Below are positions 1 through 7,533 of a DNA stretch of 33,168 nucleotides, in pieces. The stretch comes from RUG13615 sp040307715 (GTDB lineage Bacteria; Bacillota; Clostridia; Peptostreptococcales; Anaerovoracaceae): assembly GCA_040307715.1 (NCBI GenBank), contig JAWRJC010000143.1:1-33168 (forward strand), read 5' to 3'. The notes beneath the pieces were generated by a model. It saw only the letters and a list, made by a program, of their open reading frames with translations. It was not told where the DNA came from and ran no database searches. The translations under genes and the position numbers were made by a program. Numbering within the stretch: the stretch's first letter is position 1; each line of letters starts with the position of its first letter.

Positions 1-311
1 ACCTGGGATTTGCGTCGGAAGAGGAGATCTTCTTCAAGGAGGCTTTCGAAGCGCTCGGCGTGGAAACGCATCTCAACATCGGCGGCTATGTCACCGATGA
101 TGTCCCAGCGGGGCAGTATATCTGCGCCTGCGGGCCGGAAGTCATGCTGCGTGCGGCCAACGTCAAAGCGGCGGACGGACAGTACAGTTTTGAAGCACGC
201 ATGGCCTGCGGATTCGGCGCCTGCATGGGCTGTTCGATGCACACGAAAGACGGGTATAAACGGGTCTGCAAGGACGGCCCGGTCATCGGGAAGGAGGAAC
301 TGGCATGGTAG
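1..311 (+). CDS. pyrK: Dihydroorotate dehydrogenase electron-transfer subunit PyrK, C-terminal part
   Basis: This gene is cut by the left edge and only about the last 100 codons are present. PyrK is the FAD and [2Fe-2S] subunit that passes electrons from the class 1B dihydroorotate dehydrogenase to NAD+. The visible part has the end of the NAD-binding domain (an ICACGPEVMLR-like segment), followed by the C-terminal [2Fe-2S] ligands: Cys-X4-Cys-X2-Cys in ACGFGACMGC, then a fourth Cys 11 residues later in RVCKDG. The open frame runs in from position 3 without interruption, so the ATG at 60 is internal. Its stop (309-311) overlaps the pyrD start at 305 by 7 nt, which suggests translational coupling, as expected for a 1:1 complex with PyrD. 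The identification rests on motifs plus the pyrD neighbour. Confidence 0.93.
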   Translation, partial: LGFASEEEIFFKEAFEALGVETHLNIGGYVTDDVPAGQYICACGPEVMLRAANVKAADGQYSFEARMACGFGACMGCSMHTKDGYKRVCKDGPVIGKEELAW

Positions 312-1234
312 AGAATCGCAAAGCCCCTGACATGTCGGTCGACCTCGCGGGGATGCATCTGGACAATCCTGTCATCCCGGCCAGCGGCACTTTTGGGTTT
401 GGTAAAGAGTACGCGGACCTATACGATCTGAATATCCTCGGATCGATTTCCTTCAAGGGAACGACCAGAGATCCCCGTTACGGCAACGAACTGCCGCGCA
501 TCGCGGAGTGTACTGCGGGTATGATCAACTCGGTCGGTCTGCAGAATCCGGGTCTTGAGGCTGTTCTGGCAGAAGAACTGCCGGCACTGGCTAAAATATA
601 CAGTAAGAAAGTTATTGCAAACATAAGCGGATTCAGCGTCGACGAGTATGTCACCTGTGCGGAAGCCTTCGATCAGGCGGAACAGGTCGGCATTCTCGAG
701 ATCAACGTCAGCTGCCCGAACGTGCACGGCGGCGGCATCGCTTTCGGGCAGGACCCCAAGGAAGCCGCGAAGGTCACAGCTGCGGTCCGTAAAACCGCAA
801 AAAAGCCGATCTTCATCAAGCTCAGCCCGAATGTCACCGACATCGCCGAGATCGCAAGAGCCTGCGAAGCAGCCGGCGCGGACGGCATCAGTCTGGTGAA
901 CACGTTCCTGGGGGCGCGCATCGATATCCGCAGAAGAGCCTTTGTTATCGCCAACAAGAAAGGCGGATTCAGCGGTCCGGCGATCTTCCCGATCGCGCTG
1001 CGGATGGTCAATGACGTGTATCAAGCTGTCGATCTGCCCATCATGGGCATGGGCGGCGTAGCCAGCGCAGAGGATGTGATCGAAATGATCATGGCCGGTG
1101 CGGATGCGGTACAGATCGGGGCGGCGAACCTGACCGACCCGTGGATCTGCAAGAAGATCATCGAACGTCTGCCGTCCCTCATGGAGGAACTCGGCATCAG
1201 CAGCCTGCAAGAGATCAAAGGCTGTGCGAAATAG
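305..1234 (+). CDS. pyrD: Dihydroorotate dehydrogenase B (NAD+), catalytic subunit
   Basis: PyrD oxidises dihydroorotate to orotate with FMN, the fourth step of UMP synthesis. At 309 aa it is the usual length for the cytosolic class 1B enzyme. The catalytic base Cys sits in the family motif NVSCPNVHGGG, which separates class 1 from the membrane class 2 enzymes that use Ser. FMN-barrel signatures include PASGTFGFG near the N-terminus, IKLSPNV in the middle and MGMGGVASAEDV followed by AGADAVQIGAA near the C-terminus. The ATG at 305 lies inside the end of pyrK with GGAGG at 293-297, so the start is well supported. PyrK is present, so this is the heterotetrameric NAD+-linked form. Nothing is unusual in it. 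Confidence 0.97.
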   Translation: MVENRKAPDMSVDLAGMHLDNPVIPASGTFGFGKEYADLYDLNILGSISFKGTTRDPRYGNELPRIAECTAGMINSVGLQNPGLEAVLAEELPALAKIYSKKVIANISGFSVDEYVTCAEAFDQAEQVGILEINVSCPNVHGGGIAFGQDPKEAAKVTAAVRKTAKKPIFIKLSPNVTDIAEIARACEAAGADGISLVNTFLGARIDIRRRAFVIANKKGGFSGPAIFPIALRMVNDVYQAVDLPIMGMGGVASAEDVIEMIMAGADAVQIGAANLTDPWICKKIIERLPSLMEELGISSLQEIKGCAK

Positions 1235-1269
1235 AACAGGTATTGCAGCATAAGAAAGGAAACTGCTTT

Positions 1270-2004
1270 ATGGCATCTGTGAACAAAGACGTCATCATTG
1301 CGCTGGATTTTCCGGGCAGAGAGGAGACGATGCGCTTCCTCGCACCGTTTGAAGGAATGTCTCCGTACGTCAAAATCGGCATGGAACTGTTCTACAGCGA
1401 AGGACCGGACATCGTACGGGAAATCAAGGACATGGGACTGAAGGTCTTCCTGGACCTCAAACTCCACGACATTCCGAACACGGTCAAGATGGCCATGGAG
1501 CGCCTCGGCGCGCTGGGCGTGGACATCACGAACGTCCATGCGGCAGGTACCGTGCGCATGATGGAATATGCGAAGGAAGGGCTCCTGGAGGGCGCAGCGA
1601 AAGCCGGTCACAAGACGCCGCTTCTCATCGCGGTCACCCAGCTCACCTCGACCGACCAGCAGCGCATGGAGGAGGATCTGCTCATTAAAGAAGAGATGCC
1701 GAAGGTCATCCGGCACTACGCGGCCAACGCGCAGAAGGCGGGGCTGGACGGGGTGGTCTGCTCGCCTCTGGAATCGCCGATCATCCACGAAACCGTCGGT
1801 GCGGATTTTCTGACTGTGACCCCCGGTGTGCGGTTCGCGGATGAGAGCGCACAGGACCAGGCGCGCGTCACAACGCCTGAGAAGGCAGGACAGCTCGGCA
1901 GCAACTTCATCGTCGTCGGCCGGTCCATCACGAAGGCGGAGGATCCTGTTGCGGCGTACGAGAGAGCCAGAGCGGACTTCCTGCGCGGCGCCGGCATCGA
2001 ATAA
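1270..2004 (+). CDS. pyrF: Orotidine 5'-phosphate decarboxylase
   Basis: PyrF decarboxylates OMP to UMP, the last step of the pathway. The 244-aa protein starts MASVNKDVIIALDFPG and carries the catalytic DxKxxD motif as DLKLHDIPNTV. Near the C-terminus are the phosphate-binding segments TVTPGVR and FIVVGRSIT. The frame stays open upstream into the end of pyrD, but the ATG at 1270 is the right start: it follows a GAAAGGA ribosome site at 1254-1260 and aligns with the family N-terminus. It lies 35 nt after pyrD and 54 nt before pyrE with no terminator between, so it belongs to the same operon. Length and motifs match the short bacterial group I enzymes. Confidence 0.96.
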   Translation: MASVNKDVIIALDFPGREETMRFLAPFEGMSPYVKIGMELFYSEGPDIVREIKDMGLKVFLDLKLHDIPNTVKMAMERLGALGVDITNVHAAGTVRMMEYAKEGLLEGAAKAGHKTPLLIAVTQLTSTDQQRMEEDLLIKEEMPKVIRHYAANAQKAGLDGVVCSPLESPIIHETVGADFLTVTPGVRFADESAQDQARVTTPEKAGQLGSNFIVVGRSITKAEDPVAAYERARADFLRGAGIE

Positions 2005-2058
2005 GCAGCCAAAGCAGTTTTAAAAAGCGAAAAAGCTATTACATAAGAGGGAAAGACT

Positions 2059-2706
2059 ATGACTGATACGAAAGATATCAAACGCACCGTTGCGGAAGAA
2101 CTGCTGAAGATCGAAGCGGTCTTCCTGCGCCCGGATGATCCGTTCACCTGGGCGAGCGGCATCAAGAGCCCGATCTACTGCGACAACCGTCTCATCCTGA
2201 CTGCTCCGGCTGCCAGAGACATCGTGGAACATGCGATCGCGGACACGGTGAAAGCGGAGTATCCGGAGGCGGAGGTGCTCATGGGCACCAGCACGGCGGG
2301 CATCGCTCACGCGGCCATTGCGGCGGACATCCTGGATCTGCCGATGGGCTATGTGCGCGGCTCCGCGAAGGACCACGGCCGGACCAACCGCATCGAAGGC
2401 AAGCTGACACCGGGCGAGAAGGTCGTCATCATCGAGGACCTGATTTCAACAGCCGGTTCCTGCATCGAGACGGCCGAAGCGCTGCGTGAAGCGGGGGCTG
2501 AGGTCCTTGGCGTTGTCAGCATCTTCACCTACGGGATGCAGAAGGGCATCGATCGTCTGGCAGAGGCAAACCTCAAGAATGTCAGCCTGTCCAACCTCGA
2601 TACATTGGTCGAAGTCGCTGCAGAGAACGGTTATATCAAGGAAGAGGACAAAGCGCGCCTGATCAGGTTCCGGAATGCGCCGAGCGATCCTTCCTGGAGA
2701 GAATAA
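2059..2706 (+). CDS. pyrE: Orotate phosphoribosyltransferase
   Basis: PyrE joins orotate to PRPP to make OMP, directly before PyrF in the pathway. The 215-aa protein has the type I phosphoribosyltransferase PRPP loop as VVIIEDLISTAGS. Ahead of it are the flexible-loop region (GRTNRIEGKLTPGEK) and the early segment FTWASGIKSPIYCDNR that binds orotate and phosphate. The ATG at 2059 has an AGAGGGA ribosome site about 8 nt upstream. It is followed after 14 nt by pyrB. The order pyrK-D-F-E is the common Bacillota arrangement. Here pyrB and pyrI follow pyrE rather than leading the operon, as they do in Bacillus. Confidence 0.96.
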   Translation: MTDTKDIKRTVAEELLKIEAVFLRPDDPFTWASGIKSPIYCDNRLILTAPAARDIVEHAIADTVKAEYPEAEVLMGTSTAGIAHAAIAADILDLPMGYVRGSAKDHGRTNRIEGKLTPGEKVVIIEDLISTAGSCIETAEALREAGAEVLGVVSIFTYGMQKGIDRLAEANLKNVSLSNLDTLVEVAAENGYIKEEDKARLIRFRNAPSDPSWRE

Positions 2707-2720
2707 GAAAGGAGCGGGTT

Positions 2721-3650
2721 TTGGAAGCACCCAGAAATCTCATTAACATTACGGATCTTTCCACGGATGAAATCGATGCACTCATCGATGTCGCCCTGGA
2801 CATCATGGACGATCCGTCCGCGTATATGGATATCTGCCACGGCAAGCAGCTGGCGACGCTGTTCTTTGAGCCGAGCACAAGAACACGGCTCTCGTTCGAG
2901 TCGGCCATGCTGAGCCTGGGCGGTGCCACACTTGGCTTCTCGGAAGCGCAGTCGTCTTCCGCGGCAAAAGGCGAGAGTGTCAGCGACACGATCCGTGTTG
3001 TGGGCAACTACGCGGACATCATCGCGATGCGCCATCCCAAGGAAGGTGCCCCGATCGCAGCGGCTATGAAGACGGTCGTACCAATCATCAATGCCGGCGA
3101 CGGCGGGCATTTCCACCCGACACAGACGCTGACGGATCTTTTGACGATCAAGCGTGAAAAGGGAACCTTTGAGAACCTGACAGTCGGCCTTTGCGGCGAC
3201 CTGAAATTCGGCCGCACCGTGCATTCCCTGATCGCGGCGATGCTGCGGTATCCGGGCGTGCGCTTCGTGCTGATCTCGCCGGATGAACTGAAAGTGCCTG
3301 ACTATGTCAAAGAGGAGATGGATGAGGCCGGCGTGCCCTGGAAAGAGGTCGCGCATATGGAAGAAGTCATGCCGGAACTCGATATCCTGTACATGACGAG
3401 GATCCAGAAAGAGCGATTCTTCAACGAAGAAGACTACCTCCGCCTGAAGGGCACCTTCATTCTCACCAAATCCAAACTGAAGACCGCCAAAGAGGATATG
3501 ATCATCCTGCATCCGCTGCCCAGAGTCGACGAGATCTCTGTGGACGTGGACGATGATCCGCGGGCCATGTATTTCACCCAGGCTCTGTGCGGCAAGTACA
3601 TCCGCATGGCGCTCATCCTCATGCTGCTGGGCATCAGAAAGGAGGCCTGA
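2721..3650 (+). CDS. pyrB: Aspartate carbamoyltransferase, catalytic subunit (TTG start)
   Basis: PyrB condenses carbamoyl phosphate with aspartate, the committed step of the pathway. The 309-aa protein carries the carbamoyl-phosphate motif STRTR (residues 52-56) in the context FFEPSTRTRLSFE, and the C-terminal HPLPR motif that contacts both substrates. The first codon is TTG at 2721, with AAAGGAG at 2708-2714. No ATG occurs before residue 29, well inside the conserved N-terminus, so the TTG start is well supported. The gene ends 3 nt before pyrI, and the pyrI ribosome site lies within the last pyrB codons. Together they would form an allosterically regulated holoenzyme of the E. coli type rather than the unregulated trimer of Bacillus. 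Confidence 0.96.
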   Translation: MEAPRNLINITDLSTDEIDALIDVALDIMDDPSAYMDICHGKQLATLFFEPSTRTRLSFESAMLSLGGATLGFSEAQSSSAAKGESVSDTIRVVGNYADIIAMRHPKEGAPIAAAMKTVVPIINAGDGGHFHPTQTLTDLLTIKREKGTFENLTVGLCGDLKFGRTVHSLIAAMLRYPGVRFVLISPDELKVPDYVKEEMDEAGVPWKEVAHMEEVMPELDILYMTRIQKERFFNEEDYLRLKGTFILTKSKLKTAKEDMIILHPLPRVDEISVDVDDDPRAMYFTQALCGKYIRMALILMLLGIRKEA

Positions 3651-3653
3651 TCC

Positions 3654-4076
3654 ATGAATATCGACGGCGTAAACAACGGCATCGTCATCGACCACATCGA
3701 GGCGGGTAAGAGCATCAAGATCTATGAGCAGCTGCAGCTGGACAAACTCGAATGCAGCGTCGCCATCATCCAGAACGTGGACAGCGCCAAGTACGGCAAG
3801 AAGGACATCATCAAGGTCGATCAGGATATCCCGCTCGATTTTGACATCCTCGGCTACATGGATCCGCACATCACGGTCAACCACGTGCGCGACGGCAAGC
3901 TCGTCAGCAAGGTGCATCTGGAACTGCCGGAAACGCTCACCAATGTGATCCGCTGCAAGAACCCGCGCTGCATCACGAGCGTGGAGCAGGAGATCAAACA
4001 TGTCTTCAAACTGGTCGACCGCGAAAAGAAGATCTACCGGTGCGCGTACTGCGATGTGGAACACAAGGAATATTAA
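3654..4076 (+). CDS. pyrI: Aspartate carbamoyltransferase, regulatory subunit
   Basis: PyrI is the zinc-binding regulatory chain that holds two PyrB trimers together and binds nucleotide effectors. At 140 aa it is slightly shorter than E. coli PyrI. The C-terminal zinc domain is complete, with Cys101, Cys106, Cys130 and Cys133 in CKNPRC and CAYC. The N-terminal effector domain is recognisable (GVNNGIVIDHIEAGKS). The start ATG at 3654 follows AAGGAGG at 3639-3645 inside pyrB. This is the last gene of the operon. No hairpin terminator follows before the next promoter at 4085. The gene is typical of Clostridia and absent from Bacillus. Confidence 0.96.
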   Translation: MNIDGVNNGIVIDHIEAGKSIKIYEQLQLDKLECSVAIIQNVDSAKYGKKDIIKVDQDIPLDFDILGYMDPHITVNHVRDGKLVSKVHLELPETLTNVIRCKNPRCITSVEQEIKHVFKLVDREKKIYRCAYCDVEHKEY

Positions 4077-4084
4077 TATTCCGC

Positions 4085-4113
4085 TTGACAATAAATTGCA
4101 GAAGTGATAGATT
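4085..4113 (+). promoter_or_regulatory. Sigma-A promoter for the T-box leader and oxidoreductase operon
   Basis: A perfect -35 box TTGACA lies at 4085-4090, then a 17-nt spacer, then a -10-like TAGATT at 4108-4113. Transcription would begin near 4120, just ahead of the T-box stem I at about 4137. It starts only 9 nt after the pyrI stop, so the two operons are packed tightly. Confidence 0.8.
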
Positions 4114-4136
4114 GTCTTCAAATTTAATATTTTAAA

Positions 4137-4365
4137 GACTTTGACGGAGAGAGTAGTCCTGACGGAAAAGATCAAGCGAGCCGGAGTTGGTGCGAGTCCG
4201 GTATCCGAGTAAGACAGGATGAAAATCACTCCCGAGTCGCAAGGCTGAAATTCACAGTAAGCTGCGCCGGCTTTTCCCCGTGATAGGAAACGCGTTTGAT
4301 AGAATGTTGTAACAGGTGGTTAAGCGAAGCCCTCTTCGTCCTATTACGGCGAAGAGGGCTTTTTT
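4137..4365 (+). promoter_or_regulatory. T-box riboswitch, predicted tRNA-Ile specificity
   Basis: This is a classic T-box leader. Stem I is closed by GACT (4137-4140) with AGTC (4235-4238). It holds the AGAGTA side of the specifier loop (4150-4155), the helix GTCCTG/CAGGAT (4156-4161 with 4215-4220), and a distal arm containing GTTGGTGCGAG between CCGGA and TCCGG. The T-box sequence AACAGGTGG is at 4311-4319. The intrinsic terminator pairs 4328-4338 with 4350-4360 and is followed by a T run. The 3' side of the specifier loop reads GAAAATCA (4221-4228). Taking the codon followed by a purine gives AUC (4225-4227), isoleucine; AAU would be the alternative. The T-box UGGU also fits a tRNA with discriminator base A, as in tRNA-Ile. 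The element's identity is near certain, the specificity less so. Confidence 0.9.
4328..4365 (+). terminator. T-box-controlled intrinsic terminator
   Basis: An 11-bp perfect stem, AGCCCTCTTCG (4328-4338) with CGAAGAGGGCT (4350-4360), is followed by a T tract ending at 4365. It lies 9 nt after the T-box sequence. When uncharged tRNA binds, the antiterminator should form instead and transcription should continue into the gene at 4382. Confidence 0.92.
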
Positions 4366-4381
4366 CATAGGAGGAACCATG

Positions 4382-4966
4382 ATGAAACGAGACGGAGTAG
4401 AGATCAGATGGCACGGCCGCGGCGGCCAGGGCGCGAAGACAGCTTGTCTTCTGCTCGCGGACGTCGCATTCAATTCGGGCAAGTACGTGCAGGGATTCCC
4501 GGAGTACGGCCCCGAGCGCATGGGCGCTCCCATTACGGCTTACAACCGAATTATGGACCGTCCGTGCAATGTGCACTCCAACATCTATTTTCCGGATTAT
4601 GTAGCGGTCGTCGATGAAACGCTGCTCAAGACGGTCGATGTGACGTCCGGCATCAAAGAGGGCGGCGCGCTCATCGTCAACACCAGCAAGAGCCCGGCGG
4701 CGATCCGGGAACTGCTCCCCGAAGACTACAAGGAAGATGTCTACTGCATCGACGCGCAGAAAGTCTCCATGGAAACGATCGGCAAGAACTTCCCGAACAC
4801 GCCGATGCTGGCGGCGGTCGTCAAGGTCAGCCGCGTCATCGATGAACAGCAGTTCATCCGGGATATGAGAGAATCGTTCGAGCACAAGTTCGCGACCAAA
4901 CCGCAGGTCATCGAAGGCAATATGAAGGCGCTGCAGGTCGCCATGAAGGAAGTCGTCGCAGGGTAA
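4382..4966 (+). CDS. 2-oxoacid:ferredoxin oxidoreductase, gamma subunit
   Basis: This is the gamma subunit of the four-subunit pyruvate/2-oxoisovalerate ferredoxin oxidoreductase family (PorC/VorC type), about 194 aa. The N-terminal glycine-rich motif WHGRGGQGAKTA is the family signature, and FPEYGPERMGAPITAYNRI is the conserved segment that follows. Two adjacent ATG codons (4379 and 4382) follow AGGAGG at 4369-4374. I chose the second because its 7-nt spacing is better; the other adds one Met. The frame also stays open back into the T-box, but those codons are riboswitch. It is the first gene of the operon and directly under T-box control. The family assignment is firm, the substrate is inferred. 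Confidence 0.92.
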   Translation: MKRDGVEIRWHGRGGQGAKTACLLLADVAFNSGKYVQGFPEYGPERMGAPITAYNRIMDRPCNVHSNIYFPDYVAVVDETLLKTVDVTSGIKEGGALIVNTSKSPAAIRELLPEDYKEDVYCIDAQKVSMETIGKNFPNTPMLAAVVKVSRVIDEQQFIRDMRESFEHKFATKPQVIEGNMKALQVAMKEVVAG

Positions 4967-5006
4967 CGACCGGCAGGAAAGCCGGAACAGGAAAGGATAT
5001 CAGAAA

Positions 5007-5315
5007 ATGATCTTAAAGAAAGCCGAAGAGATCAACGAAAAGTCCACGTGGCAGGAACTGACCACCGGGGCGGAGATCTACGAACCTGCGACCAGTCTGC
5101 AGGTCAATACGGGCGAATGGCGTGTCATGACGCCTGTCTTCAAGGAGAATGCGTGCCGGCAGTGTCTGCTGTGCGTGCCGTTCTGCCCGGACAGTGCGAT
5201 TCCTGTCAAGGACGGGAAACGCCTTGATTTTGATTTTATGCACTGCAAGGGATGCGGCATCTGCGTGACAGCCTGCCCGTTCGATGCGATCGGATTTGTG
5301 AAGGAGGAGAAGTAA
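5007..5315 (+). CDS. 2-oxoacid:ferredoxin oxidoreductase, delta (ferredoxin) subunit
   Basis: This 102-aa delta subunit is a small 2x[4Fe-4S] ferredoxin-like chain that carries electrons out of the enzyme. Both cluster motifs are complete: CRQCLLCVPFCP and CKGCGICVTACP. The roughly 45 residues before the first motif (ending around GEWRVMTPVFKENA) are typical of PorD/VorD. It starts 40 nt after the gamma gene with an AGGAAAGGA ribosome site. Its stop overlaps the alpha start as TAATG, so translation of the two is probably coupled. A small GCCGG hairpin (about 4970-4985) lies in the gap before it. Order gamma-delta-alpha-beta is the same as in the Thermotoga and archaeal porCDAB operons. Confidence 0.93.
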   Translation: MILKKAEEINEKSTWQELTTGAEIYEPATSLQVNTGEWRVMTPVFKENACRQCLLCVPFCPDSAIPVKDGKRLDFDFMHCKGCGICVTACPFDAIGFVKEEK

Positions 5316-6502
5316 TGGCAATCAGAGACAGACTCAGCGGCAACGAAGCCGTTGCAACAGCCATGCGCCAGATCAATCCGGACGTCATGGGCGCTTTCCC
5401 GATCACACCGTCGACCGAGATCCCGCAGTACTTTTCCAGCTATATCGCGAACGGCAAGGTTGATACGATCTTTGTACCGGTCGAGAGTGAACACGGCGCG
5501 ATGTCCACCTGCATCGGCGCGAGTGCGGCAGGGGCCAGAGCGGTCACAGCCACGTCTTCGGCAGGCCTCGCATTCATGTGGGAACTGCTGTATGTCGCGG
5601 CTTCGATGCGGCTGCCGATCACGATGGCGGTCGTCAACCGCGCGCTGACCGGTCCGATCAACATCAACTGCGACCACAGCGACAGCATGGGCGCGCGCGA
5701 CAGCGGCTGGCTGCAGATCTACGCGGAGACCAACCAGGAAGTCTACGACAACTTCATCCAGGGCGTGCTGATCAGTGAAGCGTGCCGGCTGCCGATCATG
5801 GTCTGCCAGGACGGATTCATCACCAGCCACGGTGTCAGCAACATCGAGCTGATCGAAGACGAAAAGGTCAAGGAGTTCGTCGGCGAGTACGAGCCGGAGA
5901 ATTATCTGCTCAACGCGGAGAATCCGCTGGCGGTCGGGCCTTACGGCATCAGCCCGTACTATATGGAAGTCAAGAGAAAGCAGGCGCAGGCCATGAAGGA
6001 CAGCATGCCCGTTATCATGGACGTCGCCAAGAAGTTCTACGACATGACCGGCCGCAAATACGGGTTCTTCGAAGAGTACAAGATGGACGACGCGGAAGTC
6101 GCGATCGTCGTCATCGGCTCCTCGGCAGGCACCGGCAAAGAGGCGGTCGACCGGCTTCGTGCGGAAGGCCAGAAAGTCGGCCTGATCAAGCTCAGAGTCT
6201 TCCGTCCGTTCCCGCGCATCCCGCTCGCGGAAGCGATGTGCAAGGTGAAAGCGGTTGCCGTTATGGACAGAGCCGAGAGCTTCTCCAACAGCGGTGGTCC
6301 GCTCTTCAATGAGTGCCGCAGTTCGCTGTACGACCTCGACAACAAGCCGTACTGCATCAACTACATCTACGGTCTCGGCGGACGTGACATCCAGGTAGAA
6401 GACTTCTACGAGATCTACAAAGATCTGTTCGTTATTTACGAGAACGATGACCCGGGCGACGTGTACCGTTATATGGGCGTACGCGACAGCCGGTTCCTGT
6501 AG
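5315..6502 (+). CDS. 2-oxoacid:ferredoxin oxidoreductase, alpha subunit
   Basis: This is the alpha chain (395 aa) with the pyrimidine-binding TPP domain (domain I) and the following swivel domain II. Family signatures are GAFPITPSTEIPQY near the N-terminus, VPVESEHGAMSTCIGASAAG, and ATSSAGLAFMWELLY. The middle has NCDHSDSMGARDSGWLQIYAE and the C-terminal half LIKLRVFRPFP. The start ATG at 5315 overlaps the delta stop by 1 nt and follows AAGGAGGAGA at 5301-5310. An upstream in-frame extension would lie inside the delta gene and is rejected. Sequence alone cannot split pyruvate from branched-chain 2-oxoacid specificity. The isoleucine T-box and the lack of a fused single-chain PFOR architecture make a branched-chain (VOR-like) role the better guess. 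Confidence 0.93.
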   Translation: MAIRDRLSGNEAVATAMRQINPDVMGAFPITPSTEIPQYFSSYIANGKVDTIFVPVESEHGAMSTCIGASAAGARAVTATSSAGLAFMWELLYVAASMRLPITMAVVNRALTGPININCDHSDSMGARDSGWLQIYAETNQEVYDNFIQGVLISEACRLPIMVCQDGFITSHGVSNIELIEDEKVKEFVGEYEPENYLLNAENPLAVGPYGISPYYMEVKRKQAQAMKDSMPVIMDVAKKFYDMTGRKYGFFEEYKMDDAEVAIVVIGSSAGTGKEAVDRLRAEGQKVGLIKLRVFRPFPRIPLAEAMCKVKAVAVMDRAESFSNSGGPLFNECRSSLYDLDNKPYCINYIYGLGGRDIQVEDFYEIYKDLFVIYENDDPGDVYRYMGVRDSRFL

Positions 6503-6512
6503 GAGGTGTATC

Positions 6513-7442
6513 ATGGCTTACGATCTGAAAAAAGAACTCGAAAAGCAGGATCGCCTCGTCGGCGGTCACAAGCTCTGTGCCGGCTGCGGCGCGGGCATCA
6601 CGGTCCGTGCGGTCTTAAGAGCCCTCGAGCCGGGCGATAAAGCCGTCATCGGCAACTCCACGAGCTGCCTGGAGGTCTCCACGTTTATGTATCCGTATAC
6701 GGCATATACAGAGAGCTACATCCACACGGCGTTCGCCAACGGCGCGGCAACGACAGCCGGTGCCGAAGCAGCATACAGAGCGCTCAAAAAACGCGGCAAG
6801 GTCAAAGAGAACTTCAAGTTCATCAACTTCGGCGGTGACGGCGGTACATATGATATCGGCCTGCAGTCGCTGTCAGGCGCGATGGAGCGCGGCCATGACA
6901 TGGTTTATGTCTGCTATGATAATGAAGCGTACATGAACACCGGTATCCAGCGTTCTTCTTCCACGCCCAGATTTGCGGATGCGACGACCTCTCCGGTCGG
7001 CACCCAGTCCGCAGGCAAACCGCAGAACAAGAAGGACCTGACGGAGATCCTCGCGGCGCACAACATCCCGTACGCGGCGCAGACGACCTTCCTCGGCAAC
7101 TTCAAAGATATCCACGAGAAGGCGAAGAAGGCGATCTATACCGAGGGACCGTGCTTCCTGAATGTCCTGTCTCCGTGTCCGCGCGGCTGGCGGTATGACG
7201 CCAAGGATCTGCCAACGGTCTGCAAGGCGGCGGTCGAGACCTGCGTCTGGCCGCTCTACGAAGTGGAAGAGGGCGTATGGCATCTGACCTACGAGCCCAG
7301 AAAGAAACTTCCGGTCACGGAATTCCTCAAGCTGCAGGGCCGCTTCGCGCACATGTTCAAGCCCGGCAACGAATGGATGATCGAAGAAGCGCAGGCATAT
7401 GTCGACAAGCAGTGGGAGAAACTGCTTGCAAAGTGCAAGTAG
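6513..7442 (+). CDS. 2-oxoacid:ferredoxin oxidoreductase, beta subunit
   Basis: This 309-aa beta chain binds the diphosphate of TPP and one [4Fe-4S] cluster. Cys22 and Cys25 (CAGCGAG), Cys52 (NSTSCLEV) and Cys222 (SPCPRGWRY) are the expected cluster ligands of PorB-type subunits. The TPP/Mg2+ motif starts at GGDGGTYDIG (Asp109) and ends near DNEAYMNTG (Asn137). The ATG at 6513 follows a near-perfect AGGAGGTG at 6501-6508. It is the last gene of the operon, 10 nt after alpha, and a strong terminator follows at 7480. With alpha, gamma and delta it completes the four-chain enzyme that interconverts a 2-oxoacid plus CoA with acyl-CoA, CO2 and reduced ferredoxin. Confidence 0.94.
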   Translation: MAYDLKKELEKQDRLVGGHKLCAGCGAGITVRAVLRALEPGDKAVIGNSTSCLEVSTFMYPYTAYTESYIHTAFANGAATTAGAEAAYRALKKRGKVKENFKFINFGGDGGTYDIGLQSLSGAMERGHDMVYVCYDNEAYMNTGIQRSSSTPRFADATTSPVGTQSAGKPQNKKDLTEILAAHNIPYAAQTTFLGNFKDIHEKAKKAIYTEGPCFLNVLSPCPRGWRYDAKDLPTVCKAAVETCVWPLYEVEEGVWHLTYEPRKKLPVTEFLKLQGRFAHMFKPGNEWMIEEAQAYVDKQWEKLLAKCK

Positions 7443-7479
7443 GAACGAGAACCCATTGTGACTGAGTGAATACGTATAA

Positions 7480-7516
7480 AAAGACCTCCTGTCCGTTGCG
7501 GGCGGGAGGTCTTTTC
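7480..7516. terminator. Bidirectional terminator between the oxidoreductase operon and the DeoR gene
   Basis: AAAGACCTCC (7480-7489) pairs with GGAGGTCTTT (7505-7514), giving a 10-bp arm extended by GTCC/GGGC near the loop. T tracts follow on the plus strand and, through the A run before the stem, on the minus strand. It serves the plus-strand operon ending at 7442 and the minus-strand gene ending at 7534. Confidence 0.9.
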
Positions 7517-7533
7517 TATTGCTCTTAGTTATA

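Noticed and set aside
1141..1269. An upstream extension of pyrF beginning inside pyrD.
   Set aside because: The family N-terminus begins at MASVNKD, which has its own ribosome site; the extension is unrelated to pyrF.
2631..4229. A 532-codon minus-strand open frame across pyrB and pyrI.
   Set aside because: Both plus-strand genes are certain. The frame is a by-product of GC-rich third positions and ends inside the T-box.
4077..4381. The leader before the oxidoreductase operon as a possible cobalamin or other metabolite riboswitch.
   Set aside because: AACAGGTGG followed by a terminator, and a GTTGGTGCGAG distal arm, are specific to T-boxes.
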